A stretch of 64,000 nucleotides of DNA from Paracoccaceae bacterium (GCA_028285485.1 JANQPC010000094.1:1-64000), one strand, 5' to 3'. Positions 36,230 to 47,366 are shown, numbered from the stretch's first letter. Numbers and translations: made by a program. The notes: a model not told the origin generated them from the sequence alone.

Positions 36230-36733
36230 CTACTCCGCTTTCCCGCCCCCGTCACGCGGCGTTTTCTCGCCCGTAAACGCGATCAGCCCCACCGCCCCCG
36301 CGAAAATCGAGATATCGGCGATGTTGAAAGCATAGGGATTCGAAATCCCGCAGCAGGACATGTTGAGAAAATCCGCGACGGCCCCGTAGAGCACTCGGTC
36401 AATCACGTTTCCAAGTGCACCGCCCACCAGAAGCCCCGCCGAGATCTGCGCCCAGCGGCTATGCCTTTCCTTCAACATCCACCACACAACCCAGGCCGAA
36501 ATTGCGAGCGCAATCGCGATCAGCACCCAGCGCATCATCTCTGCATCATTGGCAAAAAGGCCGAAATTGATCCCGCGATTCCATGCCATACGGAAATTCA
36601 GGATTGGCGGCAGCACGTCGATGGCGCCAACCGTCTTAAGATCCATCCAGTGCACGACGATCACCTTGGTGATCTGGTCAGAGACGAAAACGATCAAACC
36701 CGTGAGAAACGCGATATGTCGAATGAGGCTCAA
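36230..36733 (-). CDS. lspA: lipoprotein signal peptidase (signal peptidase II)
   Basis: A 167-aa aspartic membrane protease with four hydrophobic segments. The catalytic aspartates are in [11 protein letters not shown] and GAVADFLNM. It cleaves prolipoproteins after lipid attachment. The start appears to be TTG, overlapping the purH TGA as TTGA, so it depends on coupled translation. The product of the next gene is a lipoprotein substrate. Confidence 0.94.
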   Translation of the reverse strand: MSLIRHIAFLTGLIVFVSDQITKVIVVHWMDLKTVGAIDVLPPILNFRMAWNRGINFGLFANDAEMMRWVLIAIALAISAWVVWWMLKERHSRWAQISAGLLVGGALGNVIDRVLYGAVADFLNMSCCGISNPYAFNIADISIFAGAVGLIAFTGEKTPRDGGGKAE

Positions 36734-38319
36734 TGCCGGAAATGCCGCATACCGGTGAACACCATCGCCAGCCCGGCCTTATCTGCCGCCGCGATCACAT
36801 GCTCATCGCGCATGGAGCCGCCGGGCTGAATCACCGCTGTCGCCCCCGCCTCCGCCGCCGCCAGAAGCCCGTCGGGGAAGGGGAAGAATGCGTCCGAGGC
36901 GACAGCTGAGCCAACGGCGGGGCTTTCCGACATCCCCTGTTCCTCGGCCATGCGGCGCGCCTTGAGTGCGGCGATGGTCGAGCTGTCTACCCGGCTCATC
37001 TGCCCGGCGCCGATCCCCACCGTGGCCCCGTCCTTGGCATAGACGATGGCATTGGATTTCACGTGCTTCGCCACCGTCCAAGCAAAGAGCAAATCGCGCA
37101 TCTCGCCGTCGCTCGGCGCACGCTCGGTCACCACCTTCAGGTCCCCCGCGCTCACCCGCCCGGCATCGGCATCTTGCACGAGGAACCCGCCGCCCACCTG
37201 CCGCACGGCCAGGCCGCCCTGCCCGGGGCGCGGAACGGCCTCCGTAACCAGAAGCCGCAGGTTCTGCTTCTTGTCGAACACGGCGCGGGCCTCGGCATCG
37301 GCGCCGGGAGCGATCACCACTTCGGTAAAGATATCGGCGATCTCGCTGGCCGTCTTGCCATCAAGGGGCTGGTTCAGGGCGATGATCCCGCCGAAAGCAG
37401 AGGTTGCATCGCAAACCAAAGCCTGGCGGTAGGCCTCGACGAGCGTGCCTGCCCGCGCCACACCGCAAGGGTTGGCGTGTTTCACGATCACGCAGGCGGG
37501 CCCGTCTTCGGGGGGAAATTCCGCCACCAACCCAAAGGCGGCATCGGTATCGTTGATGTTGTTGTAGGAAAGCTCTTTGCCCTGAAGCTGTTTCGCGGTG
37601 GCAACCCCCGGCCCGCCCGATCCATCCACGTAGAACGCCGCCGCCTGATGTGGGTTTTCCCCGTAGCGCAGGGTTTGCTTCAGCGTGCCCGCAAAAGCGC
37701 GCCGCCGTGGAGCGGCCTCTCCGGCAGCCTCTGCCATCCAGGTAGAGACCGCGGCATCATAGGCTGCCGTGCGCGCATAGGCCGTAAGCGCCAGCCCGCG
37801 GCGGAAATCAAACCGCGTTTTGCCGCCCTGCTGATCAAGCTCTTTGAGAAGCGCGTCGTAGTCTTCAACATCCGTGACCACGGAAACGTAAGCGTGGTTC
37901 TTCGCCGCCGCGCGTATCATCGCGGGCCCGCCGATATCGATGTTCTCAATGCACTCGTCATAACCGGCGCCGCCCGCCACCGTGCGCTCAAAGGGATAAA
38001 GGTTCACGATCAGCAGATCGATCGGCGCGATGCCATGCGCCTCAAGATCCGCCACATGGCCAGGGTTGTCGCGCAGCGCCAGAAGCCCTCCATGCACGGC
38101 GGGGTGCAGCGTTTTCACCCGCCCGTCCATCATCTCGGGAAAACCCGTTACATCTGCAACATCCGTAACCTCCAGCCCTGCCGCGCGCAGGCCATCGGCC
38201 GTGCCGCCGGTTGAAAGCAGCTCCACCCCCCGCGCGGCCAGTGCCTTGGCGAAGGGCTCAAGCCCCGTTTTGTCGGATACCGAAATCAGCGCGCGCCGCA
38301 GCTCAACCAGATCGGCCAT
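36730..38319 (-). CDS. purH: bifunctional AICAR transformylase / IMP cyclohydrolase
   Basis: A 529-aa enzyme for the last two steps of IMP synthesis. N-terminal MGS-like domain (about 1-150; [30 protein letters not shown]) closes the ring; the larger domain carries the transformylase Lys-His of [12 protein letters not shown]. Length is standard. It is part of a long minus-strand run and overlaps lspA. Confidence 0.97.
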   Translation of the reverse strand: MADLVELRRALISVSDKTGLEPFAKALAARGVELLSTGGTADGLRAAGLEVTDVADVTGFPEMMDGRVKTLHPAVHGGLLALRDNPGHVADLEAHGIAPIDLLIVNLYPFERTVAGGAGYDECIENIDIGGPAMIRAAAKNHAYVSVVTDVEDYDALLKELDQQGGKTRFDFRRGLALTAYARTAAYDAAVSTWMAEAAGEAAPRRRAFAGTLKQTLRYGENPHQAAAFYVDGSGGPGVATAKQLQGKELSYNNINDTDAAFGLVAEFPPEDGPACVIVKHANPCGVARAGTLVEAYRQALVCDATSAFGGIIALNQPLDGKTASEIADIFTEVVIAPGADAEARAVFDKKQNLRLLVTEAVPRPGQGGLAVRQVGGGFLVQDADAGRVSAGDLKVVTERAPSDGEMRDLLFAWTVAKHVKSNAIVYAKDGATVGIGAGQMSRVDSSTIAALKARRMAEEQGMSESPAVGSAVASDAFFPFPDGLLAAAEAGATAVIQPGGSMRDEHVIAAADKAGLAMVFTGMRHFRH

Positions 38320-38333
38320 CGTTCCCCATCGAT

Positions 38334-40088
38334 TTAGGTGCGATCGGCCGCCAGCTCTTCCTCAAGCGCCGTATCGCGAATGCCCGATGGGGTATCCTGT
38401 GCTTTCGACAGCGTCCAGCCGATGTGCGTGGCAACTTCATGCGCATCGCCCGTCAGCACGATCTGCTTGCTGGCCCGGGGCGCCATCCGGCCTTTTTCGA
38501 GAAACACGCTGGGGCCGAGCGAAAGCTGCGCGGGCCCGGTAAAGCGGAAAATCCACACTTCTTCGCTTTTCAGCATCATGGATACGGCTTTGCCGCCCAT
38601 ATCGAGATCGGCGCGCACATCGGGGTGCAGATGGAACCGGATATGGAAGCGGATGCCCGTACCCGGCGATTGATCGAGCGCCAGCGCCAACTGGCGCTCG
38701 TTCACCCGGGTGACCGCGGAAAGCGAATCGTCGCCCACAAGACCGCGGCCATCGGTGGCCAGTTCGAGCCGGCGCACATGGGTGAGCCCGTGCGTGGGCT
38801 CAAAGCCATCGTGGCTAAGCACCGCCACCGCCGTGGGCCCCTCCTCGGGGCGGTTGCACACCACGTCCTGCGGGGTTTCGAGAAGCAGCTCGGTGCGGCG
38901 CCCGGCGATAAAACCCGAACCGCCCAGGCGGGAGGAGCTATAACCTTCCAGCGACAGCGTGCTGTGCGAAGGGGTCGCGCGGCCCGCACGCCGCCAGTTC
39001 GCCCCGAAGCTTGCACCGGAGCCGCAGTTCACGATCAGGGGCCGCCGCCCGGACGTAAGCTCAAAAGCAAGGGTCGAGGCATGAGCATTCAGAGATTGTT
39101 CGCCCGAGGGCGGCGCGGCGGCATCGACGATCACGCTCGTGCGCCCATGCGCCAGCCGCACAAATCCCATCGAAAGCCCGGTATGGCGCATCTGCTTGAC
39201 GCCGGAAGTGGCCAGCGCCTGATCAAGCCGCCCCTCGATCCCGCGCCCGCCGCCGTGAAACCGGGCAAGCCCGCCATCGGCGTGGCGCAGAGACCGCAAA
39301 GTGGGCGCGATCCGTTCAATCGCCGCCTGATGTTCGGGTGCAAGGGGAAGCCCCGCCTCCACAAGCGCATCCATGCACCAGGTGAGAAGCGTGAACACCT
39401 CCAGAAGCTCCTCGGGGTTCCGCGTGGGGATGCCGCCCTGCGCATCGATCCGTTCCGCGCATTCGCGCGCCAGCGCCTGTGACGCCGGGCCCACATGCCG
39501 ATCCATCCTGGCAAGCGACAGCGAGGCATAGATCAGCCCGCAAAGCGCCTCGAACCGGGGCAAGCCGGGCTCGGCGGTGTGCCAGCGGCGCGCAAGGAAG
39601 GTGGTCTGCGCCGATAGCGTGCGGAAAAACGCGCGGCTGACATCGCGATCCTGGCCGTTAAGCAGCAGGATCGCGTGATTGATCCAGCGCATCAGGCGCC
39701 GCCCGGTAAGATCCGGCGCCCAGCCCGGCCCGGATCCGCGCCCGTGGCGCTTGATCCAGCGATGCGTCCAATCCTGCGCCTTGGCGCGGGCCAGCGTATC
39801 GCCCGCTGCCGCCAGATCGTCGAGCCAGAGAAACCCGTGCGCTTCTGTTTCAAACGCCTCGTCGGGCATCGCGAGATCCCAGATCGCGGTGTCTTTCGCC
39901 ACCACGTGATAGCCCGCAAAGAGGAAATTGCCGTCGCAAAGCTGTCGCCCGCGGCCATAGCTGCCGATGGTGCGCGGCTCCGGCTGGCTTGTGAATGCGT
40001 TTGAGGCACGCCCGAAGCGCGCCGCACGGGCGTGGAATCGATCAAGCAGCCGTGCGCGGCGCACGGCCCAGGATTCGGGTGTAGACAC
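38334..40088 (-). CDS. heparinase II/III-like protein
   Basis: A 584-aa protein with an all-alpha toroid-like N-half (residues ~1-330) and a beta-sandwich C-half, containing [27 protein letters not shown], the characteristic Heparinase_II/III segment with its Ser-His-Ser. No signal peptide is visible. Members sit beside purH in many alphaproteobacteria, where polysaccharide lyase activity is unproven; a cell-envelope glycan role is possible. It starts at GTG with GAGG upstream. Confidence 0.85.
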   Translation of the reverse strand: MSTPESWAVRRARLLDRFHARAARFGRASNAFTSQPEPRTIGSYGRGRQLCDGNFLFAGYHVVAKDTAIWDLAMPDEAFETEAHGFLWLDDLAAAGDTLARAKAQDWTHRWIKRHGRGSGPGWAPDLTGRRLMRWINHAILLLNGQDRDVSRAFFRTLSAQTTFLARRWHTAEPGLPRFEALCGLIYASLSLARMDRHVGPASQALARECAERIDAQGGIPTRNPEELLEVFTLLTWCMDALVEAGLPLAPEHQAAIERIAPTLRSLRHADGGLARFHGGGRGIEGRLDQALATSGVKQMRHTGLSMGFVRLAHGRTSVIVDAAAPPSGEQSLNAHASTLAFELTSGRRPLIVNCGSGASFGANWRRAGRATPSHSTLSLEGYSSSRLGGSGFIAGRRTELLLETPQDVVCNRPEEGPTAVAVLSHDGFEPTHGLTHVRRLELATDGRGLVGDDSLSAVTRVNERQLALALDQSPGTGIRFHIRFHLHPDVRADLDMGGKAVSMMLKSEEVWIFRFTGPAQLSLGPSVFLEKGRMAPRASKQIVLTGDAHEVATHIGWTLSKAQDTPSGIRDTALEEELAADRT

Positions 40089-40179
40089 GATAACTGTCCT
40101 GCCTCGTTTCCCGGTTATTCCGGGTTGTTGGGCAAGACCTTAGCGGCTCACACCCGGCCTGTCATCCGCGATGTGCCTC

Positions 40180-41451
40180 TCATCCGATCTTTCGGAACAC
40201 CGCGGCGAAAAAGCCATCCATGCCCCCGCTCTCCGCCCAAAAATCGGGCCTGAGGCGCAGCCCGGTGGCCGGGTCCACCCAGTCTGGCGCAACGCCGGGC
40301 AAGGCGAAGGCTTCCGGCTCCAGTCGCAGGCCGTCGTGGCGCGCCAAGGCGCCCTCCACCTGCTCCTCGCCCTCTTCGGGCAAAAGCGAACAGGTGCAAT
40401 AAACCATCCGGCCGCCGGGCTTGAGAAGGCGCAGGCCGGCATCGATCATCCGCGCCTGCAGTGCCAGGAGCGCCGCGAGGTCAGCCCCGTCTTTCGCGTG
40501 CGGCAGATCGGGGTGCCGCCGTAACGTTCCCGTGGCCGAACAAGGCGCATCGAGCAGAACCGCGTCGAAGGGCTCTGCCGCCCATTCCAGCGCGTCGGCC
40601 ACAATGCATTCTGCCGAAAGCCCTGTGCGGGCGAGGTTTTCGGCAAGCCGCACCATGCGGGTTTCCGAGGCATCAAGGGCTGTGACCGCCGCGCCGGTGG
40701 CCGCAAGCTGCATCGTCTTGCCCCCGGGAGCGGCGCAGAGATCGAGCACGCGCTGGCCGGGCCCTGCGCCCAGCGCCCGCGCCGGGATCGCCGCGGCCGC
40801 ATCCTGAACCCACCAGTCACCCGCCTCAAAACCCGCCAGTGCCGAAACCTGCACGCGGCCCTCAAGCCGCACTGAGCCCGTTGGCAGCACCGTGCCCCCG
40901 ACCGACCTGGCCAAATCGGCGGGATCGCCCTTTGCCGTCAGATCCAGCGGCGGATCGGCTGCCTGCACCGCCTCCATATCCGCCACCGCGGCCTTGCCCC
41001 AGGCCGCCACAAGCCGCTTGCGCAGCCATTTCGGCACTTGGGGCACCGGCAATGCGCCCCACTCCACCTCCGCCGCCGCAACACGGCGCAGAACGGCATT
41101 GGCCAGCCCGGCCTGGCTGGCCGTTTTTTTCTCCAGCTTCAAAATCCGCACGGCGGCATCCACCACCGCGTGGGCCGGGGCGCCGCCTGCCCACATTTCA
41201 ACAGTGCCGAGCCGCAGCATGTTATGCACACGCGGCCAGGGTTTCTTGCGAAGATGCGGGCCAAGCAGCCGATCCGCCCGCTGCAGGTTGCGCAAGGTCT
41301 CCACCGCCAGGCGCTGTGCTCGCGCCCGCTCGGCAACGGTTAGATCGGCCGTCACCGGCTCCAGCACATCCGCCAGAAGCCGCTTCTCATCGGTGACCGC
41401 ATCAAGAAGATCGAGCGCCGCCTTGCGCGCGGCCAGCCCCGCCTGTGCCAT
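40180..41451 (-). CDS. rsmB: 16S rRNA m5C967 methyltransferase family protein
   Basis: A 423-aa NOL1/NOP2/Sun enzyme: NusB-like N-domain (about 1-135), SAM site LDLCAAPGGKTMQLAA, motif IV DAPCSATGTLRRHPD and motif VI VYCTCSLLPEEGEEQV, giving the two catalytic cysteines. It methylates cytosine in 16S rRNA. First in the minus-strand run leading to purH. Confidence 0.92.
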   Translation of the reverse strand: MAQAGLAARKAALDLLDAVTDEKRLLADVLEPVTADLTVAERARAQRLAVETLRNLQRADRLLGPHLRKKPWPRVHNMLRLGTVEMWAGGAPAHAVVDAAVRILKLEKKTASQAGLANAVLRRVAAAEVEWGALPVPQVPKWLRKRLVAAWGKAAVADMEAVQAADPPLDLTAKGDPADLARSVGGTVLPTGSVRLEGRVQVSALAGFEAGDWWVQDAAAAIPARALGAGPGQRVLDLCAAPGGKTMQLAATGAAVTALDASETRMVRLAENLARTGLSAECIVADALEWAAEPFDAVLLDAPCSATGTLRRHPDLPHAKDGADLAALLALQARMIDAGLRLLKPGGRMVYCTCSLLPEEGEEQVEGALARHDGLRLEPEAFALPGVAPDWVDPATGLRLRPDFWAESGGMDGFFAAVFRKIG

Positions 41452-41526
41452 CTCAGCGCGCCCCCGCCGCCTTGTTCCGGAAAGCCAGCGGCGTATATGA
41501 TCGCTCCTGCAACAGCAAGTGATCCG

Positions 41527-41709
41527 ATGGCTGACGATTCCGATAGATCAGACCTGCCGCCCGAGGCCCAGCGCGCCCTTGCCGAAGCTGCCGAACGGCG
41601 CAAGGCGGCCAAGGCGCTTAACCTTCCAACTGAGCTTGGCGGGCGCGAGGGGCCCGAGCCGGTGCGCTACGGCGATTGGGAAAAAAAGGGCATCGCGGTC
41701 GATTTCTAG
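41527..41709 (+). CDS. DUF1674 / succinate dehydrogenase assembly factor 4-like protein
   Basis: A 60-aa soluble protein ending in VRYGDWEKKGIAVDF, the conserved C-terminal signature of DUF1674/SdhAF4, which protects flavinylated SdhA during complex II assembly. The N-half is charged and likely disordered. The start was set at ATG 41527 (MADDSD). It is divergent from rsmB, and no sdh genes are nearby. Confidence 0.85.
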   Translation: MADDSDRSDLPPEAQRALAEAAERRKAAKALNLPTELGGREGPEPVRYGDWEKKGIAVDF

Positions 41710-41736
41710 CGCCGCGATGCGCGCGGGGCGCCTGCG

Positions 41737-42129
41737 CTATCGCAAACGAAGATCGGCAAACCGCCCCTTGCCCTCATCCGAGGTGAAGCGCAGCGTATTG
41801 CCGGCGATCTTCACCTCCTGGCAATTGGCGCCGATATTGCGCGTGCCCCAGGAAAGATCGCGGCAGAAAAAGCCGTTCTGCCAGACCCAGGCGCCTGTCA
41901 CTTCGCGCCCGAAGGCCCGGCCTTCGATCTCGCCATCGGGCAGCACGGCAAGGGTGATGCCAAAGCGCTCAAGCGTGCCGCGCGAAACGATCTCAACGAA
42001 GGTTTCTTTATCCTCAACCTTCCGGAATTTCGAGGCATCGGAAACCATCGCCCAACCGTCCGCATGGGCCGCGGTGCCAGCGGTGGTGGCGGTTACGGCA
42101 AGGGCGGCAAGGCTCTGTCTGAACGGCAT
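41737..42129 (-). CDS. secreted small protein of unknown function
   Basis: A 130-aa protein with signal peptide MPFRQSLAALAVTATTAGTAA-like (cleavage before DGWAMVSD), then a beta-rich domain with three motifs: FRKVEDKETFVEIVSRG, GREVTGAWVWQNGFFCRDL, and NCQEVKIAGNTLRFTSDEG. Two cysteines in the mature part could pair. I do not recognise a characterised family; similar proteins beside dapB carry its name by mistake. It starts at ATG 42129. Confidence 0.75.
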   Translation of the reverse strand: MPFRQSLAALAVTATTAGTAAHADGWAMVSDASKFRKVEDKETFVEIVSRGTLERFGITLAVLPDGEIEGRAFGREVTGAWVWQNGFFCRDLSWGTRNIGANCQEVKIAGNTLRFTSDEGKGRFADLRLR

Positions 42130-42206
42130 GGCGATCACCTGTCTGTCGTCTCAACGCGGTCGGCGTGGGAATATGTAACACTATACGTCGCGACGTCAGC
42201 CCCGGA

Positions 42207-43019
42207 TCACCGCAGCCCCAGCACATCGGCCATGTCGTATTGGCCCGGCGGCTTATCCTGCCCCCAAAGCGCGGCCTTCACCGCGCCCCGCGCGAAAACG
42301 GCGCGATCGCTCGCGACGTGGCGCAGGGTAATGCGTTCCCCATCCGCGGCAAAGATAACGTCATGTTCCCCAACGATATCTCCGCCGCGCAAGGAAGAGA
42401 ATCCGATGGCGCCGCGGGCCCGCGCGCCGGTGATCCCGTCGCGTCCACGCTCCGAATGATCGCTAAGCGGAATTCCGCGCCCCCGGGCAGCGGCCTCGCC
42501 CAGCATCAGCGCCGTCCCCGAAGGCGCATCCACCTTGTGGCGATGGTGGGCCTCCACGATTTCGATATCGAAATCGGAATCAAGCGCGGCGGCGACCTTC
42601 TCTGTCAGAACCGTCAGAAGGTTCACACCAAGGCTCATGTTTCCAGCCCGCACCAAAACAGCGTGGCGCGCCACCGGTTCGAACCGTGCAAGCTGCTCCT
42701 CCGAAAACCCTGTCGTGCCAACCACATGCACCGCGCGGGTTTGCGCGGCGAGTTCGGCGTAGCCAAGCGTGGCGGCGGGCGCCGTGAAATCGAGGATCGC
42801 CTGTGCCTTTGCAAAGGGCTCAAGCGGATCATCGGCCACCTTTACGCCGATCGGCGCGCCGCCCAGCGCCTCGCCCAGATCCTGCCCGATCCAGGCATGC
42901 CCCGGCTGCTCCACCGCGCCAACGAGGCGCGCGGCACTGCTTGCGCGCACCGTTTCGATCAGCATCCGGCCCATGCGGCCCGATGCCCCTGTCACTACGA
43001 TCCCCGGAGTTTCTGCCAT
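42207..43019 (-). CDS. dapB: 4-hydroxy-tetrahydrodipicolinate reductase
   Basis: A 270-aa enzyme of lysine/diaminopimelate synthesis. N-terminal NAD(P) motif [15 protein letters not shown] and the diagnostic substrate loop [16 protein letters not shown] are present. It is divergent from rbfA and followed by the small secreted protein. Confidence 0.96.
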   Translation of the reverse strand: MAETPGIVVTGASGRMGRMLIETVRASSAARLVGAVEQPGHAWIGQDLGEALGGAPIGVKVADDPLEPFAKAQAILDFTAPAATLGYAELAAQTRAVHVVGTTGFSEEQLARFEPVARHAVLVRAGNMSLGVNLLTVLTEKVAAALDSDFDIEIVEAHHRHKVDAPSGTALMLGEAAARGRGIPLSDHSERGRDGITGARARGAIGFSSLRGGDIVGEHDVIFAADGERITLRHVASDRAVFARGAVKAALWGQDKPPGQYDMADVLGLR

Positions 43020-43116
43020 ACGCTCCCCCTGATGCCGCAGCGCTGATTAGCCGATGCCTGCGCCCCGCGCCAAGCCCTGCCTTGCGGCATGGGCGCGAAG
43101 GGCATAGATCCGCGCC

Positions 43117-43515
43117 ATGGCAAAGGGGCGCTTTCAGGAAAGTCGCGGGCCGTCACAGCGGCAGTTGCGGGTGGGGGAACTGATCCGCCGGAGGCTGAGC
43201 GATGTGCTGGCCCGGGGCGATGTGCATGACCCTGAACTGAACGGTATCTCGATCACCGTGGGCGAAGTGCGGGCCTCCCCCGATCTCAAGATCGCAACGG
43301 CCTTCGTGCTGCCTCTCGGCGGCAACGGGCGCGAAGAGGCGCTGGCCGCGCTTCGCCGCAACCGCGCCGAACTGCGCCGCACCGTCGCGCGCGGGCTCGA
43401 TCTGAAATTCGCCCCCGAGTTGCGGTTTGAGCTCGATGATACCTTTGATCGGATGGATGAAACCCGCCGGTTGCTGGCCGAAGATACGGTGCGCCGTGAT
43501 CTTGAAAGCGATTAG
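43117..43515 (+). CDS. rbfA: 30S ribosome-binding factor A
   Basis: A 132-aa KH-like ribosome assembly protein: [39 protein letters not shown] and a [19 protein letters not shown]-terminus. It helps mature the 5' end of 16S rRNA during cold or normal growth. Its 3' end overlaps the DUF2233 gene by 20 bases. Confidence 0.95.
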   Translation: MAKGRFQESRGPSQRQLRVGELIRRRLSDVLARGDVHDPELNGISITVGEVRASPDLKIATAFVLPLGGNGREEALAALRRNRAELRRTVARGLDLKFAPELRFELDDTFDRMDETRRLLAEDTVRRDLESD

Positions 43516-44236
43516 CACGGCGCTCGCCGCCACGGCGCTGGCCAGCGGGGCCACCGGAGCAACCTGCGATACCGGCAGTTTCGAAGGCGTGCCCTACAGC
43601 TACTGCGCGGTTGATCCGGCCGAAGAAGAGGTCCGCCTCTGGCATTCTGACGCCGAGGGCACCGTCTACGGCACCTTCTCGCGCCTTGAAGCCGCGCTTT
43701 CTGCGGAAGGCGAGGTGCTTGGCATCGCGATGAATGGCGGGATGTATCACACCGATCGCCGGCCCGTTGGGCACTATGTTGAAGAGGGTATCGAGGTGAT
43801 GCGGCTTGTCACCTCCGCGGGCCCCGGAAATTTCGGCCTTCTCCCGAACGGCGTTCTCTGCCTCACCGATGGCAGCGCGGCGTTGATGGAAACCCTGGCC
43901 TTCGAGGCCGCGGCGCCCGCTTGCCGGTTTGCCACGCAATCGGGCCCGATGCTCGTGATCGAGGGGGATCTGCATCCGCGGTTTCGGGAAGACAGCACGT
44001 CCACCTTCATCCGAAACGCAGTGGGGCTGCGCGCCGACGGCACGCTGATCTTCGCGATTTCCGACGCGCCGGTCACCTTCCACCGTTTCGCCCGGCTGAT
44101 GCGCGATGCGCTGGCCACGCCGGATGCGCTTTTCGTGGATGGCAACGTTTCACGCCTCCACGCGCCGCCCCTGGGGCGCAGTGACGCCGGGTTCCCGATG
44201 GGCCCGATCATCGGCACGGTCGCCGCGGCTGATTGA
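43496..44236 (+). CDS. secreted DUF2233 phosphodiester glycosidase-like protein
   Basis: A ~246-aa exported protein. The signal peptide ([20 protein letters not shown]) requires a start at GTG 43496 or TTG 43502, inside the end of rbfA. The DUF2233/NAGPA-like domain shows [19 protein letters not shown] (about 82-100), the [12 protein letters not shown] strand and the [20 protein letters not shown] core; this family includes the human enzyme uncovering mannose-6-phosphate. The bacterial substrate is unknown. Confidence 0.85.
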   Translation: MILKAISTALAATALASGATGATCDTGSFEGVPYSYCAVDPAEEEVRLWHSDAEGTVYGTFSRLEAALSAEGEVLGIAMNGGMYHTDRRPVGHYVEEGIEVMRLVTSAGPGNFGLLPNGVLCLTDGSAALMETLAFEAAAPACRFATQSGPMLVIEGDLHPRFREDSTSTFIRNAVGLRADGTLIFAISDAPVTFHRFARLMRDALATPDALFVDGNVSRLHAPPLGRSDAGFPMGPIIGTVAAAD

Positions 44237-44289
44237 CCGGCGCGCGGCGCCGCGTTAGGCCCGCCGGCAATCCGAACAAGAGGCAAATC

Positions 44290-45180
44290 ATGGCTCGCAG
44301 GCGCAAGGGGCGCGATATCTCCGGCTGGATCGTGATCGATAAACCGGCGGGGCCAAGTTCCAACGCCGTTGTCGGCCGGGTGCGCCACGCCTTCGATGCC
44401 AGAAAGGCGGGCCATGCCGGTACGCTTGATCCTGCAGCTACGGGCATTCTTGCCGTGGCACTGGGGGAAGCCACCAAGACGGTGCCCTACGTGACCGACG
44501 CTGAGAAAACCTATCGCTTCACCGTGCGCTGGGGGGTGGCAACGAATACCGATGATGCCGAGGGCGAGGTGATCGAAACGGCCCGTGACCGGCCCGCACC
44601 GGAAGCGATCGAGGCCGCCCTGCCCGCCTTTACCGGCGATATAGAACAGGTGCCGCCCGCCTACTCCGCCGTGAAAATCGAGGGCGAGCGGGCCTATGCC
44701 CGCGCACGGGCGGGCGAAGACGTCGCCCTGGCGGCGCGGCCCTTGCACGTGGCGCGCCTGGCGCTGGTATCGGTGCCCGATCCCGATCACGCGGTGCTGG
44801 AGATGACCTGCGGCAAGGGCGGCTATGTACGCGCCATCGCCCGGGACCTGGGGCGCGTGCTCGGCTGCCTTGGCCATGTGCGCACATTGCGGCGCACCGC
44901 ATCCGGCCCGTTCGATCTTGACGACGCGATTGCCTTCGATGCGCTTGATAGCGCGACGGACGATATGCTTCTGCCCCTTGAAACCGCGCTTGAAAGCCTG
45001 CCCGAAGCGCGCTGCAATGATCTGGCCGCCGCCAAGCTGCGCAACGGCAATCCCGCGCCGGTTATCGCCACAACAGCGGGCTATGGCGAAGAAGCCTGGG
45101 CTTCCTGCGCCGGGCGGGCGGTGGCGGTTGGCCATTACCGCGCCGGAGAACTGCACCCCAAGCGCGTTTTCGCCCCATGA
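44290..45180 (+). CDS. truB: tRNA pseudouridine-55 synthase
   Basis: A 296-aa enzyme with the catalytic Asp47 in [15 protein letters not shown], and the family segments [11 protein letters not shown] and [18 protein letters not shown] 44290 has AGAGG upstream; the in-frame extension to 44233 was rejected. It modifies U55 in the T-loop of all tRNAs. Overlaps the next gene by ATGA. Confidence 0.96.
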   Translation: MARRRKGRDISGWIVIDKPAGPSSNAVVGRVRHAFDARKAGHAGTLDPAATGILAVALGEATKTVPYVTDAEKTYRFTVRWGVATNTDDAEGEVIETARDRPAPEAIEAALPAFTGDIEQVPPAYSAVKIEGERAYARARAGEDVALAARPLHVARLALVSVPDPDHAVLEMTCGKGGYVRAIARDLGRVLGCLGHVRTLRRTASGPFDLDDAIAFDALDSATDDMLLPLETALESLPEARCNDLAAAKLRNGNPAPVIATTAGYGEEAWASCAGRAVAVGHYRAGELHPKRVFAP

Positions 45181-45680
45181 TCGAGCGCAGCTTTCAGAAG
45201 GGCGATGCGGCGTCCACCGCGCTCTACAGCCCCTGCGAACGCTATCGCTACAGCCTGACCCGCCATTGGGCGGAGGGCACGCATGCGCTTTTCGTGATGC
45301 TGAACCCGTCTACGGCAACCGAACGGCAGAACGATCCCACCGTTGAGCGCTGCGAACGCCGCGCGCGTGTGCTGGGCCATGGCGGCTTCACGGTGTGCAA
45401 CATTTTTGCGTGGCGCGAGACCGATCCGCACAAGATGCGGCGGGCGGAAGACCCCGTGGGCCCCGCGAATGACGCGGCAATCACTGCCGCCTGCGAGGCC
45501 GCCGATATGATCGTTGCCGCCTGGGGCACCCATGGCGCCCATCTTGGGCGCGGCCCGGCGGTGGAAACCCTGATGCGCGGAACCGGCCGCCCGATGCATC
45601 ACCTGGGCCTTACGAAAGACGGGCACCCCCGCCACCCGCTTTACATCGGCTATGCAACGCAGCCCATGCTTTGGGCCTAA
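45177..45680 (+). CDS. DUF1643 family protein
   Basis: A 167-aa protein with the DUF1643 pattern: [58 protein letters not shown] and a C-terminal [16 protein letters not shown]. The family is widespread, resembles a uracil-DNA-glycosylase-like fold in some analyses, and has no proved function. It overlaps truB by ATGA. Confidence 0.88.
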   Translation: MIERSFQKGDAASTALYSPCERYRYSLTRHWAEGTHALFVMLNPSTATERQNDPTVERCERRARVLGHGGFTVCNIFAWRETDPHKMRRAEDPVGPANDAAITAACEAADMIVAAWGTHGAHLGRGPAVETLMRGTGRPMHHLGLTKDGHPRHPLYIGYATQPMLWA

Positions 45681-45689
45681 CCGCAGCCC

Positions 45690-46484
45690 TCACGCGCGGG
45701 TCCGCTCAATCTCCAGCACCAGATCATCGCGGCCCACTTCCGGTGCCCCGCGCACAATCGCGATGGTTTCGCCATTGGCGCGCACGATGCTATCGCTGCC
45801 GCAGGGGCTTTTCGCGAATTCCAGCGCAATCGCATCTTCTGGCAGATCCGTCACCAGCGTGAGGTGAAGCACGTCATCGCCCGGCACGAAGCTATCGATC
45901 TCGCGCACGGCGTCATGGCCTGCGGGCGCAGGCGGCTGCGCATCGGGCTCGGTACCCAATAGCCCGTCCCAGTTCTTGCGCTGGTCTGCCGCGCCCTGAT
46001 CGTCCTTGCGCGGGCGTTGCGTGCGGCGGCGATCTGGGCCCCTCATCACCCGGCGGGGCGCGGGAACCTTCGGGCCGTCCGTCAGTTCCAGTAGCTGAAT
46101 ATCGGCCGAGGGCAGCTCGCTCAGATTGGGAAAGCGCAGTTCCGCATGGGCGCCGCGCACAGAGTAGGTGAGCCGCGTGCCGCCTGCGCCATAGGGCGAT
46201 ATGTGGAATTCGGTCTCCACCGATTCGACGGTGATCGTGACCCGATCCACCCCCGCAATGAACCGGTCAAGCGTAAGAATACCGCCGTCCGCGGAAAGGC
46301 TGTGGCGGCACCCGCCGCCGCGTTCCAACCGCTTTTCCCAGCTATCGCACCCCGGATCAGGCGCCGCCGGTGCCGTGGCAGGCGGCTCGGGCAAAGAGCC
46401 CTCGGGGCGCCGGATCGCGCGGAAGACAAGGATGGGCGTCGCGACAGCCGTCACCAACCCGATAATCAACAACGTTGTCAGCAT
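45690..46484 (-). CDS. membrane-anchored protein of unknown function
   Basis: A 264-aa protein with one N-terminal membrane helix (LTTLLIIGLVTAVATPILVF), a proline-rich linker with a cysteine pair, a beta-rich domain (ILTLDRFIAGVDRVTITVES) and a C-terminal domain from about 195 (IDSFVPGDDVLHLTLV) resembling the calcium-free DxFxxGxDxL modules of Rhodobacterales RTX-like proteins. ATG 46484 was selected to begin at the membrane helix. No further family recognised. Confidence 0.7.
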   Translation of the reverse strand: MLTTLLIIGLVTAVATPILVFRAIRRPEGSLPEPPATAPAAPDPGCDSWEKRLERGGGCRHSLSADGGILTLDRFIAGVDRVTITVESVETEFHISPYGAGGTRLTYSVRGAHAELRFPNLSELPSADIQLLELTDGPKVPAPRRVMRGPDRRRTQRPRKDDQGAADQRKNWDGLLGTEPDAQPPAPAGHDAVREIDSFVPGDDVLHLTLVTDLPEDAIALEFAKSPCGSDSIVRANGETIAIVRGAPEVGRDDLVLEIERTRA

Positions 46485-46615
46485 GACCCGATCCAACCCA
46501 AGCACGCCCCGCGGACCGGCTATCACAGAAGGCTGGAAATCTGGCGGGAAAACCACCTAAAATCCAATGCTAACAGCCTATTAACGTGACCTGAGCGATG
46601 TGAAGGGGAGCCCCC

Positions 46616-46897
46616 ATGCCAGCCGAAACCAGCACAAATCCGCTTCACGCGGAGATTGCCGCCTTGCGGGGTGAACTCGCCACGCTCAACGAGCACAGGT
46701 TCGTCCGGGTGCATAATTCGCTGCCCCGGCTGATCGCCTTCCAGTTCCTGCGCGGCCTCGCGCTTGGCCTGGGCACAGTGGTGGGCGCCACGATCCTTGT
46801 TTCGCTTCTGGGCTTTGCGCTGGCGCAGATCGATTTCGTGCCGATCATCGGCGAATGGGCTGCCGAGATCGCGCGCCAGATCCAGATCGAGCAATAG
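46616..46897 (+). CDS. DUF5665 small membrane protein
   Basis: A 93-aa protein: a helical head (HAEIAALRGELATLNEHRF), then FQFLRGLALGLGTVVGATIL with a single membrane segment (about 45-72) and a short tail. The pattern fits DUF5665. It begins after a GAAGGGGAG site. Function unknown. Confidence 0.8.
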   Translation: MPAETSTNPLHAEIAALRGELATLNEHRFVRVHNSLPRLIAFQFLRGLALGLGTVVGATILVSLLGFALAQIDFVPIIGEWAAEIARQIQIEQ

Positions 46898-47019
46898 CTC
46901 TTTTCAAACCGCGCGCGATCCCCTATACGCCCGGCTTCGCGCCAAATGCGCACTCCATGGGCCTGTGCTGGACGACATCCCGGCCTGCGCCATAACCCTC
47001 TGATGTGAAGGAGACCCCG

Positions 47020-47289
47020 ATGTCGATCACTGCGGAAGAAAAGAGCCGCCTTATGAAGGAGTTCGCCACTAAGGAAGGCGACACGGGCTCCCCCGAAGTG
47101 CAGGTTGCGATCCTGTCGAGCCGGATCGCCACGCTGACCGAACACTTCAAGACCCACAAGAAAGACAATCACTCGCGCCGCGGCCTTCTGAAGCTTGTCG
47201 CCCAGCGCCGGAAGCTTCTCGATTACACCAAGGCCAAGGATGAGGCCCGGTATCAGGATCTGATCAAGCGCCTGGGCATCCGCCGCTAA
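47020..47289 (+). CDS. rpsO: 30S ribosomal protein S15
   Basis: An 89-aa ribosomal protein with the conserved [32 protein letters not shown] and [10 protein letters not shown] segments. AAGGAG precedes ATG 47020. S15 binds the central 16S domain and controls its own synthesis in other bacteria. It ends at a terminator, so pnp, about 1.8 kb downstream, is probably expressed separately. Confidence 0.98.
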   Translation: MSITAEEKSRLMKEFATKEGDTGSPEVQVAILSSRIATLTEHFKTHKKDNHSRRGLLKLVAQRRKLLDYTKAKDEARYQDLIKRLGIRR

Positions 47290-47313
47290 ACCAGCACTTC
47301 TAAGTTGCTGCCA

Positions 47314-47340
47314 AAGCCGCGCCGGTTGGCGCGGCTTCTT
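47314..47340 (+). terminator. rho-independent terminator after rpsO
   Basis: A perfect ten-base stem AAGCCGCGCC / GGCGCGGCTT with a GGTT loop, followed by a short T-rich run (CTTCTTCG), 25 bases after the rpsO stop. Confidence 0.78.
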
Positions 47341-47366
47341 CGTGTATAGTTGGTTGGGCCGCAGGC

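Noticed and set aside
38320-38333. ZTP-type riboswitch ahead of purH
   Set aside because: Only 14 bases separate purH from the upstream gene, leaving no room for an aptamer.
43774-45156. 460-codon minus-strand frame
   Set aside because: Antisense to the DUF2233 gene and truB; composition of a shadow frame.
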